A stretch of DNA of 64,000 nt from positions 62,001-126,000 of the forward strand of contig CANTVF010000004.1 in assembly GCA_947852905.1 (NCBI GenBank), read 5' to 3'. The stretch comes from an uncultured Tidjanibacter sp. GTDB lineage: Bacteria; Bacteroidota; Bacteroidia; Bacteroidales; Rikenellaceae. Below, one piece after another: positions 36,695 through 45,711 of this stretch. The stretch's first letter is position 1, and every line of letters starts with the position of its first letter. A model generated the notes under the pieces. That model was not told the origin of the DNA and did not search any database. It saw nothing but the letters and a program-made list of their open reading frames with translations. Position numbers and translations under genes: made by a program.

Positions 36695-37756
36695 TCATTC
36701 CGCCCCCATGTTGACCATGGCAGGCTCCGGGCAACCTATATACCGACCGTTGGTAACCAAATATTTCGCGGCAGGATCGTAATCGACGCCCAACTTGTTG
36801 AGCAACGGCTCTACATCGACCTGATGCATCTGCAGACCGAGTTCCCACGGATCGTAACCGAGCACCAGTCCGGCCAGCTCCTCATACGTCAATACCGGTA
36901 TGCCGCGGCCGTCCTCGCCGTAGGTCGTTCCCTCTATCTCGGCTATAGTATATTGCCAACGGTCGAGGAACATGGCGCAACCGGGACAGTTGGCCACTAT
37001 GAAATCGGGCTTGAACGGAGCCATGGACTCGAACTTCTTCTGCGAATTGGCTACAGAATATCCCCTGTTGGCCTGCACCAGATAATTGCGGAACCCAAAG
37101 CCGCAGCAATGTCTGCGCTCCGGATAGTCCACAACGCTGCCGCCCCACGCCTCGATCATGCCCGCCAGCACGTACGGAAACTCCACACCGCCGATACCCT
37201 CGCGCGGAAATATCTTGGCGTAATGGCAGCCTATATGCTCGACACCCCTGAGAGGCTCGCCAGTGAAACGGTTTACGAGACGGTGTTTCGCACGACGTCC
37301 GATCTCCTCCCTGTGATGAAAGATTATGTCGGAAGCATGGGAAACGTTACGCGGCTTGCGGAACTCGCGGCCGGTAGCCTTATACAGATTTTCCCTCACC
37401 TTGGCTTCGATATCGGGGAACTCGTTCCACGTCTCCAAAGTTTCAGTATACACTCCGAAAGAGGTTATGCACGACACGGCGGCATTCTCGTAACCGGCTT
37501 CGGTCATCATGGCGAACTGACGCGCCACCACGGTCATTATCGTTTCGTAAGGCACTATATCGGAATGGTAGCCGATACCCGTACAGGACGTATGCGCCGG
37601 ATCGTCGAATATGTCGCGACCGAGCTCCTCGCCCACTATCTTAAGGAACGCCTTTTCCGAACCGGGAAAGAAATTCTGCCGTATGCAACTGCGCAGATAA
37701 TAATAGCGGTCGTCCGCCACCTCTTTCTGGTACTCCTTCCAGCTGTTTCTTCTCAT
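36695..37756 (-). CDS. HdrB-like CCG-domain protein
   Basis: 353 residues. Two cysteine-rich CCG-type regions are seen: an N-terminal one with YYLRSCIRQN, HTSCTGIGYHS and AAVSCITSFG, and a C-terminal one with HIGCHYAKIF, RRHCCGFGFRN and VANCPGCAMFLD. These are the ligands of the noncubane 4Fe-4S clusters that split disulfides in HdrB of methanogens. The substrate here cannot be a methanogen heterodisulfide, so the real acceptor or donor is unknown. It is followed 52 bp later by the HdrA-like gene. Confidence 0.85.
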   Translation of the reverse strand: MRRNSWKEYQKEVADDRYYYLRSCIRQNFFPGSEKAFLKIVGEELGRDIFDDPAHTSCTGIGYHSDIVPYETIMTVVARQFAMMTEAGYENAAVSCITSFGVYTETLETWNEFPDIEAKVRENLYKATGREFRKPRNVSHASDIIFHHREEIGRRAKHRLVNRFTGEPLRGVEHIGCHYAKIFPREGIGGVEFPYVLAGMIEAWGGSVVDYPERRHCCGFGFRNYLVQANRGYSVANSQKKFESMAPFKPDFIVANCPGCAMFLDRWQYTIAEIEGTTYGEDGRGIPVLTYEELAGLVLGYDPWELGLQMHQVDVEPLLNKLGVDYDPAAKYLVTNGRYIGCPEPAMVNMGAE

Positions 37757-37816
37757 TTTATTCTGCTTTCTCTTTACCGCGACACAGCTGTCACTCCCTG
37801 AGCTATCCGGCGGGAA

Positions 37817-38512
37817 TCAATGGTGACAGTTGTTGTTTTCGGTATAGGTATACATAAGGTATTTCTCGTCGGCGCCGTCGAAACCCAGTTCTCTGGCCTT
37901 CTTGTCCGAATACCGCTCTATGGCATCGAACATCTCCATGCCGCCCGTCACCTCGAATATGCGCCGTATCTCCTGCAACGAATCGTCCGCTATACGACGC
38001 ATGGCTCCCGGACCTTCGTTCATGTATGTCGGATTGAACATTGTGTACACCTCCTTGTCGTGTTCATGGATCCATTTCCATACCGGTCCCTGCTCCTGAT
38101 GACGCTCCGGCAACACCATTCTCGGCGTGACACAATATCCCGTATTCAGAATATGTTCGCCTATCATCTTCTTGAGAGCGAACTGCTGACGCCCCTTTTC
38201 CGATTCGGTGAAAAAGCCGAGCTTCTGCGACAGGTTGCGCAATGCCTGTATAACGTATCCGGGAGTATTTCCCCTCGGACAACGCGGACGACACGACATG
38301 CACTCTCCGCAGTACCATATGGTCTCGCTGCGCAACAGAGCCTCTATAGCATCGTCGTCCTGCGTCTGCACCGTACTGACGATCTGACGCGGATCATAAT
38401 TGTAAAATTCCGCGGCAGGACACACGGCGGTACACACGCCGCAGTTCATACACGCCTTCAACCCTTCGCGCATACGAACGTCCTCCATCAGCATATCGTA
38501 ATATTTCCCCAT
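37817..38512 (-). CDS. HdrC-like iron-sulfur protein
   Basis: 231 residues from ATG 38512 (an alternative start lies three codons upstream). Two 4Fe-4S motifs, CMNCGVCTAVCPA (near residue 21) and CGECMSCRPRCPRGN (near 67), have HdrC spacing. A C-terminal region of about 130 residues (GEHILNTGYCVTPRMVLPE, HEHDKEVYTMFNPTYMNEGP) is longer than in plain HdrC. It is the first gene of the five-gene leftward Hdr-like operon, with a TATTTTTG promoter box upstream. It probably links the flavin and CCG subunits. Confidence 0.87.
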   Translation of the reverse strand: MGKYYDMLMEDVRMREGLKACMNCGVCTAVCPAAEFYNYDPRQIVSTVQTQDDDAIEALLRSETIWYCGECMSCRPRCPRGNTPGYVIQALRNLSQKLGFFTESEKGRQQFALKKMIGEHILNTGYCVTPRMVLPERHQEQGPVWKWIHEHDKEVYTMFNPTYMNEGPGAMRRIADDSLQEIRRIFEVTGGMEMFDAIERYSDKKARELGFDGADEKYLMYTYTENNNCHH

Positions 38513-38521
38513 ATCTCGCAC

Positions 38522-38875
38522 ACTGTTTTCCCGCCATGCAGCCGTATCAACGATTACTTACCCAACCGGCTGCCGGCATACATATCGGATTAATCCTCCG
38601 CACATTACCGCAACAGAACGCCGCATAGTACGACGGCATGCTTCCGACAAACAAAAATACCGCCATTCCACTGTACCTCCCGGTAGCGATAAAACCTATT
38701 TTCAATAGGTATAAATACCTACTGCACCACGATTATCAAAACACCACCAACCGGCCATATACTATCCGGTACAGTTTGCGACACATTCATGAACACGGCG
38801 AGCGCCGAAAGCAACGGCATGTCGGACACCGGTTACGGTACACCTGAGACATTATACAATGTCCTTCCATAATCA
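38522..38875. other. Intergenic region with the Hdr operon promoter
   Basis: No gene is supported. The minus-strand TAnnTTTG match at 38652-38659 (TATTTTTG) is the best candidate promoter of the Hdr-like operon. The region ends at dispersed hairpin element copy 2. Confidence 0.45.
38652..38659 (-). promoter_or_regulatory. Leftward -7 promoter box for the Hdr-like operon
   Basis: CAAAAATA on the plus strand is TATTTTTG on the minus strand, 140 bp before the first Hdr gene. Confidence 0.4.
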
Positions 38876-39044
38876 AAAATGGGTTGTGTTAAAACTTAGC
38901 GTTTTAACACAACCCATTTTAAGATGTGTAAGAACGGTAAAATGAAAGGCAGTAAGTGTGAAGGCGGCAAATGTTTACGGAAAGTAAACGACTTAGCCCG
39001 AATCACTATACAAACGTAGCGGATTGCCAGTTACGACACACCGG
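38876..39044 (+). repeat. Dispersed hairpin element, copy 2
   Basis: The head hairpin is perfect: 20-bp arms at 38876-38895 and 38901-38920 with loop TTAGC, the reverse complement of the copy 1 loop. The internal hairpin GTTTAC-GGAAA-GTAAAC is perfect at 38973-38989. The distal end is TTACGACACACCGG. It lies between the Hdr operon promoter region and the 3' end of the dihydrofolate reductase gene. Confidence 0.85.
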
Positions 39045-39100
39045 CTTTTAACTTACATACATAAAACGGCGGGACTCTCCCAGTCCATGCTCCGTACATT

Positions 39101-39586
39101 TTACCCTATTCTCTCCCAATCGGTATACTCGAACGGATAGGGAAAATTCTTTCCAGATTCATGACGTTCCCGCGACAGCAGACGCCACCGGCTGCGATCC
39201 CACTCCGGGAAATGGGTGTCGCCCTCATAGTCGTGCTCTACGGTCGTAAGATACAGTTTGTCGGCCAAAGGCATTGCCTGCCGGTATATCTGTCCGCCGC
39301 CCGTAATGAACACCTCCTCCGATGCCGGGAAAAGCGCGACGGCCTCCTCTATCGAGCCTACCACGGTAACTCCCTGCGGAGCATAACCGCTTTGACGGGT
39401 GACGACGACATTCGTCCTGTTGGGCAACGGCTTGCCCAACGACTCGAAAGTCTTGCGTCCCATGATTACGGGATGTCCGCTGGTTATCCTTTTAAACCTT
39501 TGCAAATCTTCCGAAATATGCCACAGCAGCGAATTGCCGCCACCTATGACGCCGTTCCGGGCAACGGCCACTATAATTGAAATCAT
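39101..39586 (-). CDS. folA: Dihydrofolate reductase
   Basis: 161 residues, normal length. It reduces dihydrofolate with NADPH. The N-terminal active site is [20 protein letters not shown] (residues 8-27), and [20 protein letters not shown] follows near 37 (NADPH binding). [20 protein letters not shown] lies near 92, with [17 protein letters not shown] after it. The start overlaps the thyA stop by 4 bp, so the two are coupled. This makes biochemical sense because ThyA produces the dihydrofolate that this enzyme recycles. Confidence 0.96.
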   Translation of the reverse strand: MISIIVAVARNGVIGGGNSLLWHISEDLQRFKRITSGHPVIMGRKTFESLGKPLPNRTNVVVTRQSGYAPQGVTVVGSIEEAVALFPASEEVFITGGGQIYRQAMPLADKLYLTTVEHDYEGDTHFPEWDRSRWRLLSRERHESGKNFPYPFEYTDWERIG

Positions 39587-40377
39587 ACCGCTATAGGTGC
39601 TTTTATCGCAGGATACGGATCGTAACCTTCGAGGGTGAAATCTTCGTAACGGAACCCCGTTATGGAATCTACGGCCGGATTGAGTTTCATGACGGGCAGT
39701 TTCCGCGGAGTACGCGCAAGCTGTTCATCGACCTGTTCCATATGGTTGAGGTAAATATGCGTATCGCCGAACGTATGCACGAATTCGCCCGGCTTCAATC
39801 CCGTCACCTGAGCCATCATCATGGTTAGCAGGGCGTATGACGCTATGTTGAAAGGCACGCCGAGAAATACGTCGGCGCTCCGCTGGTAGAGCTGGCAAGA
39901 CAGCCTGCCCTCGGCTACATAGAACTGGAACAGTGCATGACACGGCGGCAACGCCATCCGGTCTATATCGGCCACGTTCCACGCGCTGACTATGTGTCGG
40001 CGGGAATCAGGATTGTTCCGAATAGAGTCCACCACAGCGGCGATCTGGTCGATATGACGACCATCGGGAGCAGGCCAGCTCCGCCACTGATAACCGTATA
40101 TGGGACCGAGGTCGCCGTCAGGCGAGGCCCATTCGTCCCATATCGTGACCTTATTGTCGTGCAGATACCCTATATTGGTATCGCCCGAAAGGAACCAGAG
40201 CAATTCGTGTATTATCGAACGCAAATGGAGCTTTTTGGTAGTAAGCAACGGAAAGCCCTCCGATAGATCGAAACGCATCTGATAACCGAAAATGCTTTTC
40301 GTTCCCGTACCGGTACGGTCGCTTTTAACTACGCCTTCCGCCTTGATTTTCTTGAGTAGATCGAGATACTGTTGCAT
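39583..40377 (-). CDS. thyA: Thymidylate synthase
   Basis: 264 residues, the standard ThyA length. It converts dUMP to dTMP using methylenetetrahydrofolate. The catalytic cysteine is in [12 protein letters not shown] (near residue 146). Other signatures are [20 protein letters not shown] (22-41), [19 protein letters not shown] and the nucleotide-binding [20 protein letters not shown] (near 165). It is coupled to folA downstream and sits 54 bp after the M16 peptidase pair. Confidence 0.97.
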   Translation of the reverse strand: MQQYLDLLKKIKAEGVVKSDRTGTGTKSIFGYQMRFDLSEGFPLLTTKKLHLRSIIHELLWFLSGDTNIGYLHDNKVTIWDEWASPDGDLGPIYGYQWRSWPAPDGRHIDQIAAVVDSIRNNPDSRRHIVSAWNVADIDRMALPPCHALFQFYVAEGRLSCQLYQRSADVFLGVPFNIASYALLTMMMAQVTGLKPGEFVHTFGDTHIYLNHMEQVDEQLARTPRKLPVMKLNPAVDSITGFRYEDFTLEGYDPYPAIKAPIAV

Positions 40378-40431
40378 AATATATATACGCCCCTATTCGG
40401 GACTTAAAGTTCGACAATCCATACCGACGCA

Positions 40432-41730
40432 TCAACGACGCGCCCCGACGACGACGGTCGTAAGATCCTCCGGTGCGAGATAACGCCGGGCGAGCTCCCT
40501 CACCCGTTGCGGCGTGATTCCGCGCACCTGTTCGATAAACGACGTTATATAACCGTTATCGAAACCGTTCTGCAGGTTTTCTATCGTCACGTCGGCCACT
40601 CCGAATGGGCCGTCCATAATGCGCATGACCTCGCCGGCCATTATGTTTTTCACCAAAGCCAGTTCCTCGGCGGGCATCTCCTCCCGTCTCAACTTCTCCA
40701 CCTCGGCCATTATATCTTCCAGCGCGGCATCGGTAAACTGCGCACCCACTTCCGTCGCCATGGCTATGTAACCGCTTCTGTCGAAATTGACCATGGCCGA
40801 ATAAGCCCCGTAAGTGTAGCCGTGCTCCTCGCGCAGAGTTCTTACCAGACGCGAGCCGAAATATCCGCCGAGCGCCATGGCCACGACCTGCATACCGATA
40901 AAGTCGGCATGTCCGCGCGGGAACAATACCCGACCGACCCTTATGGCCGACTGCACGGCTTTCGGAAACTCCTCCTCTGCACGTGCGACACCGGCAGGCT
41001 CTGGAAACCGGACATCCGCCACCGCAGCGCCTGTAGGCAGCTCGCCTACAAAACGTGCCAGAGTTTCGAGCTTCTTATCGTCCACATCGCCGCTTACGAC
41101 CACGAAACAGTTGGCGGCCGTATAGAACTTCCCGTAAAAACCGCGCACGTCATCCCGCGACAAGGTGTCGTAGGCAGACTCCGGCGACGACACTCCGTAA
41201 GGGTGCGACGCGCCGTAAATCGACCGACCGAACAACTCCCTCGCCACGAAATCCACCTTGGTACGGTTTATGGCGAGATTCTGACGGCTCTTGTCGCAAT
41301 ATACGCGCAACTCATCCTCCGGGAACGCCGGCTCCAAAAGTATCTCTTTGGCAAGCGCCATGGTATCGTCGAAAAAACGTGTAAGGCAAACGAACGTCAC
41401 CACGCTCCAGTCGCGGTCGATAGAGACGTCGAAATAGGACCCGTAATAATCCAGCCTTTCGGCTATCTGTACGGCGGTCATATTGCGGCTGCCTTCGGAA
41501 AGATTGTTGGCAGTAGCCGACGCACAGAAAGGTACCGTCTGCCATGCGCTTCCGGCACGAAACACGAAGCTCACGCGCACCACGCCGTATCCCGCCGCAC
41601 GCAGCGAGTATATCCGTACCCCTGCGGGCGATCCGTACAATTCGGCATTCATTATGCCGACGTTTTGCGGTATGACCACTTCCGGTTGCCGGCTCCTGTC
41701 GGGAGCCACTGCACGGTCAGTTATTTCCAT
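40432..41730 (-). CDS. M16 family peptidase, non-catalytic subunit
   Basis: 432 residues with the two-domain M16 fold. The zinc motif expected near residue 75 is absent: where an HxxEH should be, the sequence reads CASATANNLSEGSRNM. The C-terminal half keeps the R/Y pair region GGYFGSRLVRTLREEHGYTY (near 283), which in bipartite M16 peptidases completes the substrate pocket. Together with the active subunit encoded directly upstream (41816-43057), this makes a typical heterodimeric M16B peptidase. Confidence 0.9.
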   Translation of the reverse strand: MEITDRAVAPDRSRQPEVVIPQNVGIMNAELYGSPAGVRIYSLRAAGYGVVRVSFVFRAGSAWQTVPFCASATANNLSEGSRNMTAVQIAERLDYYGSYFDVSIDRDWSVVTFVCLTRFFDDTMALAKEILLEPAFPEDELRVYCDKSRQNLAINRTKVDFVARELFGRSIYGASHPYGVSSPESAYDTLSRDDVRGFYGKFYTAANCFVVVSGDVDDKKLETLARFVGELPTGAAVADVRFPEPAGVARAEEEFPKAVQSAIRVGRVLFPRGHADFIGMQVVAMALGGYFGSRLVRTLREEHGYTYGAYSAMVNFDRSGYIAMATEVGAQFTDAALEDIMAEVEKLRREEMPAEELALVKNIMAGEVMRIMDGPFGVADVTIENLQNGFDNGYITSFIEQVRGITPQRVRELARRYLAPEDLTTVVVGARR

Positions 41731-41815
41731 ACTATAATATTAAATGTCCGTTTTATCAGAAAATGCAGTCCGCCTACACATACTCCCTGACGGCTCCGCC
41801 TACCCGGCATACATC

Positions 41816-43057
41816 TCAATCCCTGCCGCCGCGTATGACGAGCGTGGAACTGTTCTCCCTGCGGAACAGCCTGCCGGCAGTCTCCATTATATCGGAAGCC
41901 CCGACACTCCTGTACGCATCGAGTTCGCTGTTCACGAGTTCCAAATCGCCCAGCATGGCATAGTAACCGAGATTCAATGCCTTGTTCATCACGTTCAACT
42001 CGCCGTAGAGCATGTTGGCTTCGAACTTGTTGCGTATCTTCTCCAGTTCTTCGGCGGAAACCGGCTCGTTTGCGAGACGTTCCAACTCTCCCCACATAGC
42101 CTCTTCTCCACTGGCGATCTCCACGCCCGGCATCAACTGGCCGTTCATGACGAACAGTCCCGGATCCACATCGCCGGTAATATAGGCATTGACACCCGAA
42201 AACAGTCTGCGCCTGCGGACGAGTTCGTTGTACATGCGCGCCGAGGTACCGCCCGCCAGCAGATCGCTCATGACATCGCCGCAATAATAATCACGGCTCA
42301 GCCGGTCGCCCATATGGAAAGCGATGGTAATCTGTACGGCCGGAACATCCCTCTCGACTTCCAGTCTGCGCGCCTGCCTCTGTTCCGGTTCGGCCGCCAG
42401 AGTGTCCACAGGCGCCGGCGACGATTCGAGACCGCCGAACCATTTCTCGGCCAAGGCGAACACCTCCTCCGGGTCAAGATCGGCCGATACGGAAAGGATG
42501 GCGTTCGACGGCTCGTAATAACGTCTGTAGAAAGCCCGCACATCGTCGAGCGTAGCCTCGCGGACATGCTCCGGCGTCAACCCTATCGTCGGCCAGCGGT
42601 AATTGTGTACCTCGTATGCCAGCGCCCGCAGCAGCAGCCACTGTTCGCCGTAAGGCTGATTCAGATAACGCTGGTTGTACTCCTCTATGACTACCGACTT
42701 TTCCGTTTCGAGCTTTTCCTCCGTTATGTCGAGTCCGGTCATACGATCGGACTCCAGCCAGAAAGCCGTTTCGATATTGTCTTTCGGCAACGTTATGTAA
42801 TAATCCGTATAATCGTTATTGGTAAAGGCGTTGTTTTCGCCGCAAGCCCTCTGCACGGGCAGATCGAAATCCGGTATGCGGCGCGTTCCGCGGAACATCA
42901 GATGTTCGAAAAGATGGGCGAATCCGGTGCGCGAGGGATTTTCGTTGCGCGCCCCCACGCAATAGAGCATGTTGACTGCGGCCAACGCGGAGAGGCGGTC
43001 GCGGTTGGCCACGACCCGCAAGCCGTTCGAGAGTTTATGTTCGGAATACGTTATCAT
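41816..43057 (-). CDS. M16 family zinc peptidase, catalytic subunit
   Basis: 413 residues. The inverted zinc motif HLFEH is in TGFAHLFEHLMFRGTRR (near residue 48), and the distal glutamate is in EKLETEKSVVIEEYNQR (about 120). The C-terminal M16 domain follows. No signal peptide is visible, so the protein is likely cytoplasmic or its export signal is not recognisable. It is the first gene of the leftward cluster M16A, M16B, thyA, folA; a TAACTTTG box lies 76 bp upstream on the minus strand. Confidence 0.94.
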   Translation of the reverse strand: MITYSEHKLSNGLRVVANRDRLSALAAVNMLYCVGARNENPSRTGFAHLFEHLMFRGTRRIPDFDLPVQRACGENNAFTNNDYTDYYITLPKDNIETAFWLESDRMTGLDITEEKLETEKSVVIEEYNQRYLNQPYGEQWLLLRALAYEVHNYRWPTIGLTPEHVREATLDDVRAFYRRYYEPSNAILSVSADLDPEEVFALAEKWFGGLESSPAPVDTLAAEPEQRQARRLEVERDVPAVQITIAFHMGDRLSRDYYCGDVMSDLLAGGTSARMYNELVRRRRLFSGVNAYITGDVDPGLFVMNGQLMPGVEIASGEEAMWGELERLANEPVSAEELEKIRNKFEANMLYGELNVMNKALNLGYYAMLGDLELVNSELDAYRSVGASDIMETAGRLFRRENSSTLVIRGGRD

Positions 43058-43132
43058 ACTCTGACGATTTTATGCCGGTACGGCAGTACCGTCACCGGAA
43101 ATATCGCATGCGCCTACTGAAGACACATGCAG

Positions 43133-43140
43133 CAAAGTTA
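43133..43140 (-). promoter_or_regulatory. Leftward -7 promoter box for the M16 peptidase genes
   Basis: CAAAGTTA on the plus strand is TAACTTTG on the minus strand. A TTG-type -33 element occurs about 19 bp upstream on the same strand. It diverges from the aldehyde dehydrogenase promoter. Confidence 0.6.
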
Positions 43141-43214
43141 ATTAAAGGTATCGGGAATTTGCAACAATCGCGCCTTTTTCAGTCTCAGCGCAAAGAAAGT
43201 CCCGCCGATAACGT

Positions 43215-43222
43215 TATCTTTG
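43215..43222 (+). promoter_or_regulatory. -7 promoter box for the aldehyde dehydrogenase gene
   Basis: TATCTTTG matches TAnnTTTG, 77 bp before the start codon. Confidence 0.6.
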
Positions 43223-43298
43223 ACTTTGCGACGCGACAGGCCACGAATACACGGTATACGAACGGATACGCGCCGCACAACACAACTGAACATATTTT

Positions 43299-44669
43299 AT
43301 GGAAAGCGACACACGTAAAAAATTCGACGCCATGCGCGACTTTTTCGCCAGCGGCGCGACACGCGACACGGCCGTCCGCAGGGAAGGTCTCCGACGCCTT
43401 CACGATGCCATAGTCCGCCACGAAGCCGACATAGCACAGGCGCTCATGACCGACCTGCACAAATCCGCCGAAGAGGCATACATAAGCGAAACAGGTATCG
43501 TACTGGCGGAAATACGCTGGCAGATACGCCACTTGCGACGCCTCGCCAGACCGAAATACGTCCGCACGCCACTGTTCCTGCTACCCTCCGCGAGCTGCCT
43601 GATACGCGAGCCCAAAGGCGTCGTGCTGGTAATATCGCCGTGGAACTATCCGCTGCAACTGTCGCTCGACCCGATAGTCGGAGCCGTGGCGGCCGGCTGC
43701 TGCGTAATACTGAAACCATCCTCCACATCGGCAGCGACCACGAGCATTCTGAAAACCGTAATAACCGAGGCTTTCCCCGAAGAGTACGTCTGCATAATGG
43801 ACGGCGGACACGAACAGACCGCCGAACTGCTCTCCATGCGTTTCGACCACATATTTTTCACCGGAGGCGCCACATTCGGGCGCACAGTAGCCGAACAAGC
43901 CGCACGCAACCTCGTCCCCGTAACCCTCGAACTCGGCGGCAAAAGCCCGTGCATAGTGGACAACGCCGCCGACATAGACCTCGCGGCACGCAAAATAACA
44001 TGGGGAAAACTGATGAACGCCGGACAGACATGTATAGCCCCGGACTACCTACTCGTCCACAGGTCGGTGCGCGACGCGCTCGTCGAACGTATTCAATACT
44101 ATACATCGAAATTCTATGCTCCCGACCCGCGCAGCTGTCCTCACTATCCGCGTATCATCTCCGACAAGGCTTTCTCACGACTGGAAAGTTATCTCGACGG
44201 TGTATCCTACATAAGTTGCGGAGGGAAGCCCGACGCCGCGGAACGTTTCTTCCCGCCGACACTGGTACTGGATCCCGATCCCGAATCGCCGCTCATGCGG
44301 CAGGAGATATTCGGCCCCATACTGCCCGTACTGACATTCGACGAACTCGACAGCGCCATAGATTTCGTCAACGGCCGCGAACGCCCCCTCGCGCTATACT
44401 ATTTCGGACGCAGACGCACAGGTCTGCACGTACTCTCGCGCACGATTTCCGGCGGAGCCTGCATAAACGACACCATAGTACACATATCCAATCCGAACCT
44501 GCCGTTCGGCGGCACAGGGGCGAGCGGCATGGGACGTTACCACGGCCGGCATTCCTTCGAGACATTCTCCAACCTCCGCGCAACGGTATTTTCGCCGCGC
44601 CGCACGGACGTAACTCTCCGCTATCCGCCCTACAAACGCAGTTTCAGACTATTGAGAAAATTACTCTGA
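43299..44669 (+). CDS. NAD(P)-dependent aldehyde dehydrogenase, class 3-like
   Basis: 456 residues. It oxidises aldehydes to carboxylates. The catalytic cysteine is in NAGQTCIAPDYLLV (near residue 243) and the general base glutamate in VTLELGGKSPCIVD (near 210). The cofactor-binding GVVLVISPWNYPLQLSLDPI is near 108, and FFTGGATFGRTVAEQAARN near 188. The overall length, and a C-terminus ending in a hydrophobic/basic tail (YKRSFRLLRKLL), fit the class 3 fatty-aldehyde group often loosely bound to membranes. The gene is monocistronic. The physiological aldehyde is unknown. Confidence 0.93.
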   Translation: MESDTRKKFDAMRDFFASGATRDTAVRREGLRRLHDAIVRHEADIAQALMTDLHKSAEEAYISETGIVLAEIRWQIRHLRRLARPKYVRTPLFLLPSASCLIREPKGVVLVISPWNYPLQLSLDPIVGAVAAGCCVILKPSSTSAATTSILKTVITEAFPEEYVCIMDGGHEQTAELLSMRFDHIFFTGGATFGRTVAEQAARNLVPVTLELGGKSPCIVDNAADIDLAARKITWGKLMNAGQTCIAPDYLLVHRSVRDALVERIQYYTSKFYAPDPRSCPHYPRIISDKAFSRLESYLDGVSYISCGGKPDAAERFFPPTLVLDPDPESPLMRQEIFGPILPVLTFDELDSAIDFVNGRERPLALYYFGRRRTGLHVLSRTISGGACINDTIVHISNPNLPFGGTGASGMGRYHGRHSFETFSNLRATVFSPRRTDVTLRYPPYKRSFRLLRKLL

Positions 44670-44922
44670 AAACGCACGGAGGGAAATAACAATTCCTCCG
44701 CAGACACGTTATGACAGAACTATATCCAGCATAAAATACGGTTTCACCGACCTGTAGACACTGCAACTTGCTGCGACTTTTCGTATAATTGCAATCCCGT
44801 TGCCGAGACGAGGCGCACCGCCGGACGCCACGGCAACGAAACGGACGAAACACAGCCAGTCGCTATACCGCATACGAAAGTTATCCCTTGTGCGGAACGA
44901 CAGGCGACATAAACGGATAGAC

Positions 44923-45375
44923 ATGGAATTTCTTCTCGACTACGGCTACATAGGCCTTTTCATAGGCGCCTTTCTGGCAGCCACCATACTGCCCATGAGT
45001 TCGGACGTACTCATGGTCGGTTTGCTCGCCATAGGCGGCAATCCGTACATATCCGTCATAGTAGCCTCGATCGGCAACTGGCTCGGAGGCCTCACCTCCT
45101 ACTGGCTCGGCCGTGCCGGAAAATGGGAGTGGATCGAAAAGTATTTCAAGGTAAAACGAGAAACAATAGAAAAACATCAGGATAAGGTTTCCCGTTACGG
45201 CAGTCTGCTCGCCCTGTTCACATGGGTACCCTTCGTAGGCGACGTCATGGCCATAGCGCTCGGCTTCTACAGAGTTGATGCCCGTAAAGTCACGGTCTTC
45301 ATGCTCATCGGCAAAAGCGCCCGTTTCATCATGTGGGCATTGCTCTACTACCTCGTGAGGCCGCTTTTCGGATAA
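44923..45375 (+). CDS. YqaA-type DedA/SNARE-associated family membrane protein
   Basis: 150 residues from ATG 44923; the open frame runs back to 44800, but the extension is hydrophilic and unlike the family. Four membrane segments are seen. GLFIGAFLAATILPMSSDVL (near residue 10) and the loop IGNWLGGLTSYWLGRAGKW (near 50) carry the family pattern. FTWVPFVGDVMAIALGFYRV (near 98) corresponds to the re-entrant arginine/proline loop. DedA-like proteins are linked to lipid scrambling and proton-driven transport; the YqaA branch has no firm function. Confidence 0.85.
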   Translation: MEFLLDYGYIGLFIGAFLAATILPMSSDVLMVGLLAIGGNPYISVIVASIGNWLGGLTSYWLGRAGKWEWIEKYFKVKRETIEKHQDKVSRYGSLLALFTWVPFVGDVMAIALGFYRVDARKVTVFMLIGKSARFIMWALLYYLVRPLFG

Positions 45376-45711
45376 GCGCCACCGGACTTACTCCGACCTA
45401 TCATTAGCGCGAAAAACGGGAAACGCCCCTTGTTAAAACAATCTCTGAATAAAGTTCCGACCGGAGCGACTTTAAATTTAGGTAAAAAAACAGTCTTTCC
45501 AAAATAAATAGGGGTCGCGACGCTCGATTTTATCGTTTTAACCATTATATTTGCGTCGGACACATGCACACCTGCGGAACATAATTACGCACCGGGGGAT
45601 AAAAACGATCCGACGGTGCAACATTTACGACCGCAGAAGCGTCTATATACTAAAGTGCCGGACATAAGATCTAGCCAACAATTTTTTAACTTATACTAAA
45701 TATTCAAAGCA
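45376..45711. other. Intergenic region and leader of the first large lipoprotein gene
   Basis: The promoter box TATATTTG (45546-45553) implies a leader of about 150 nt before the lipoprotein start at 45712. No other gene is seen. Confidence 0.45.
45546..45553 (+). promoter_or_regulatory. -7 promoter box for the first large lipoprotein gene
   Basis: TATATTTG matches TAnnTTTG and gives a leader of about 150 nt. Confidence 0.55.

Noticed and set aside
33375-38521. Glycolate oxidase or lactate-utilisation (LutABC) operon
   Set aside because: CCG-domain proteins occur there too, but the HdrA-type flavoprotein with GAHHCSKVCC and two HdrC-like subunits, and the absence of LutB/LutC or FAD-linked oxidase domains, favour an Hdr-like complex.
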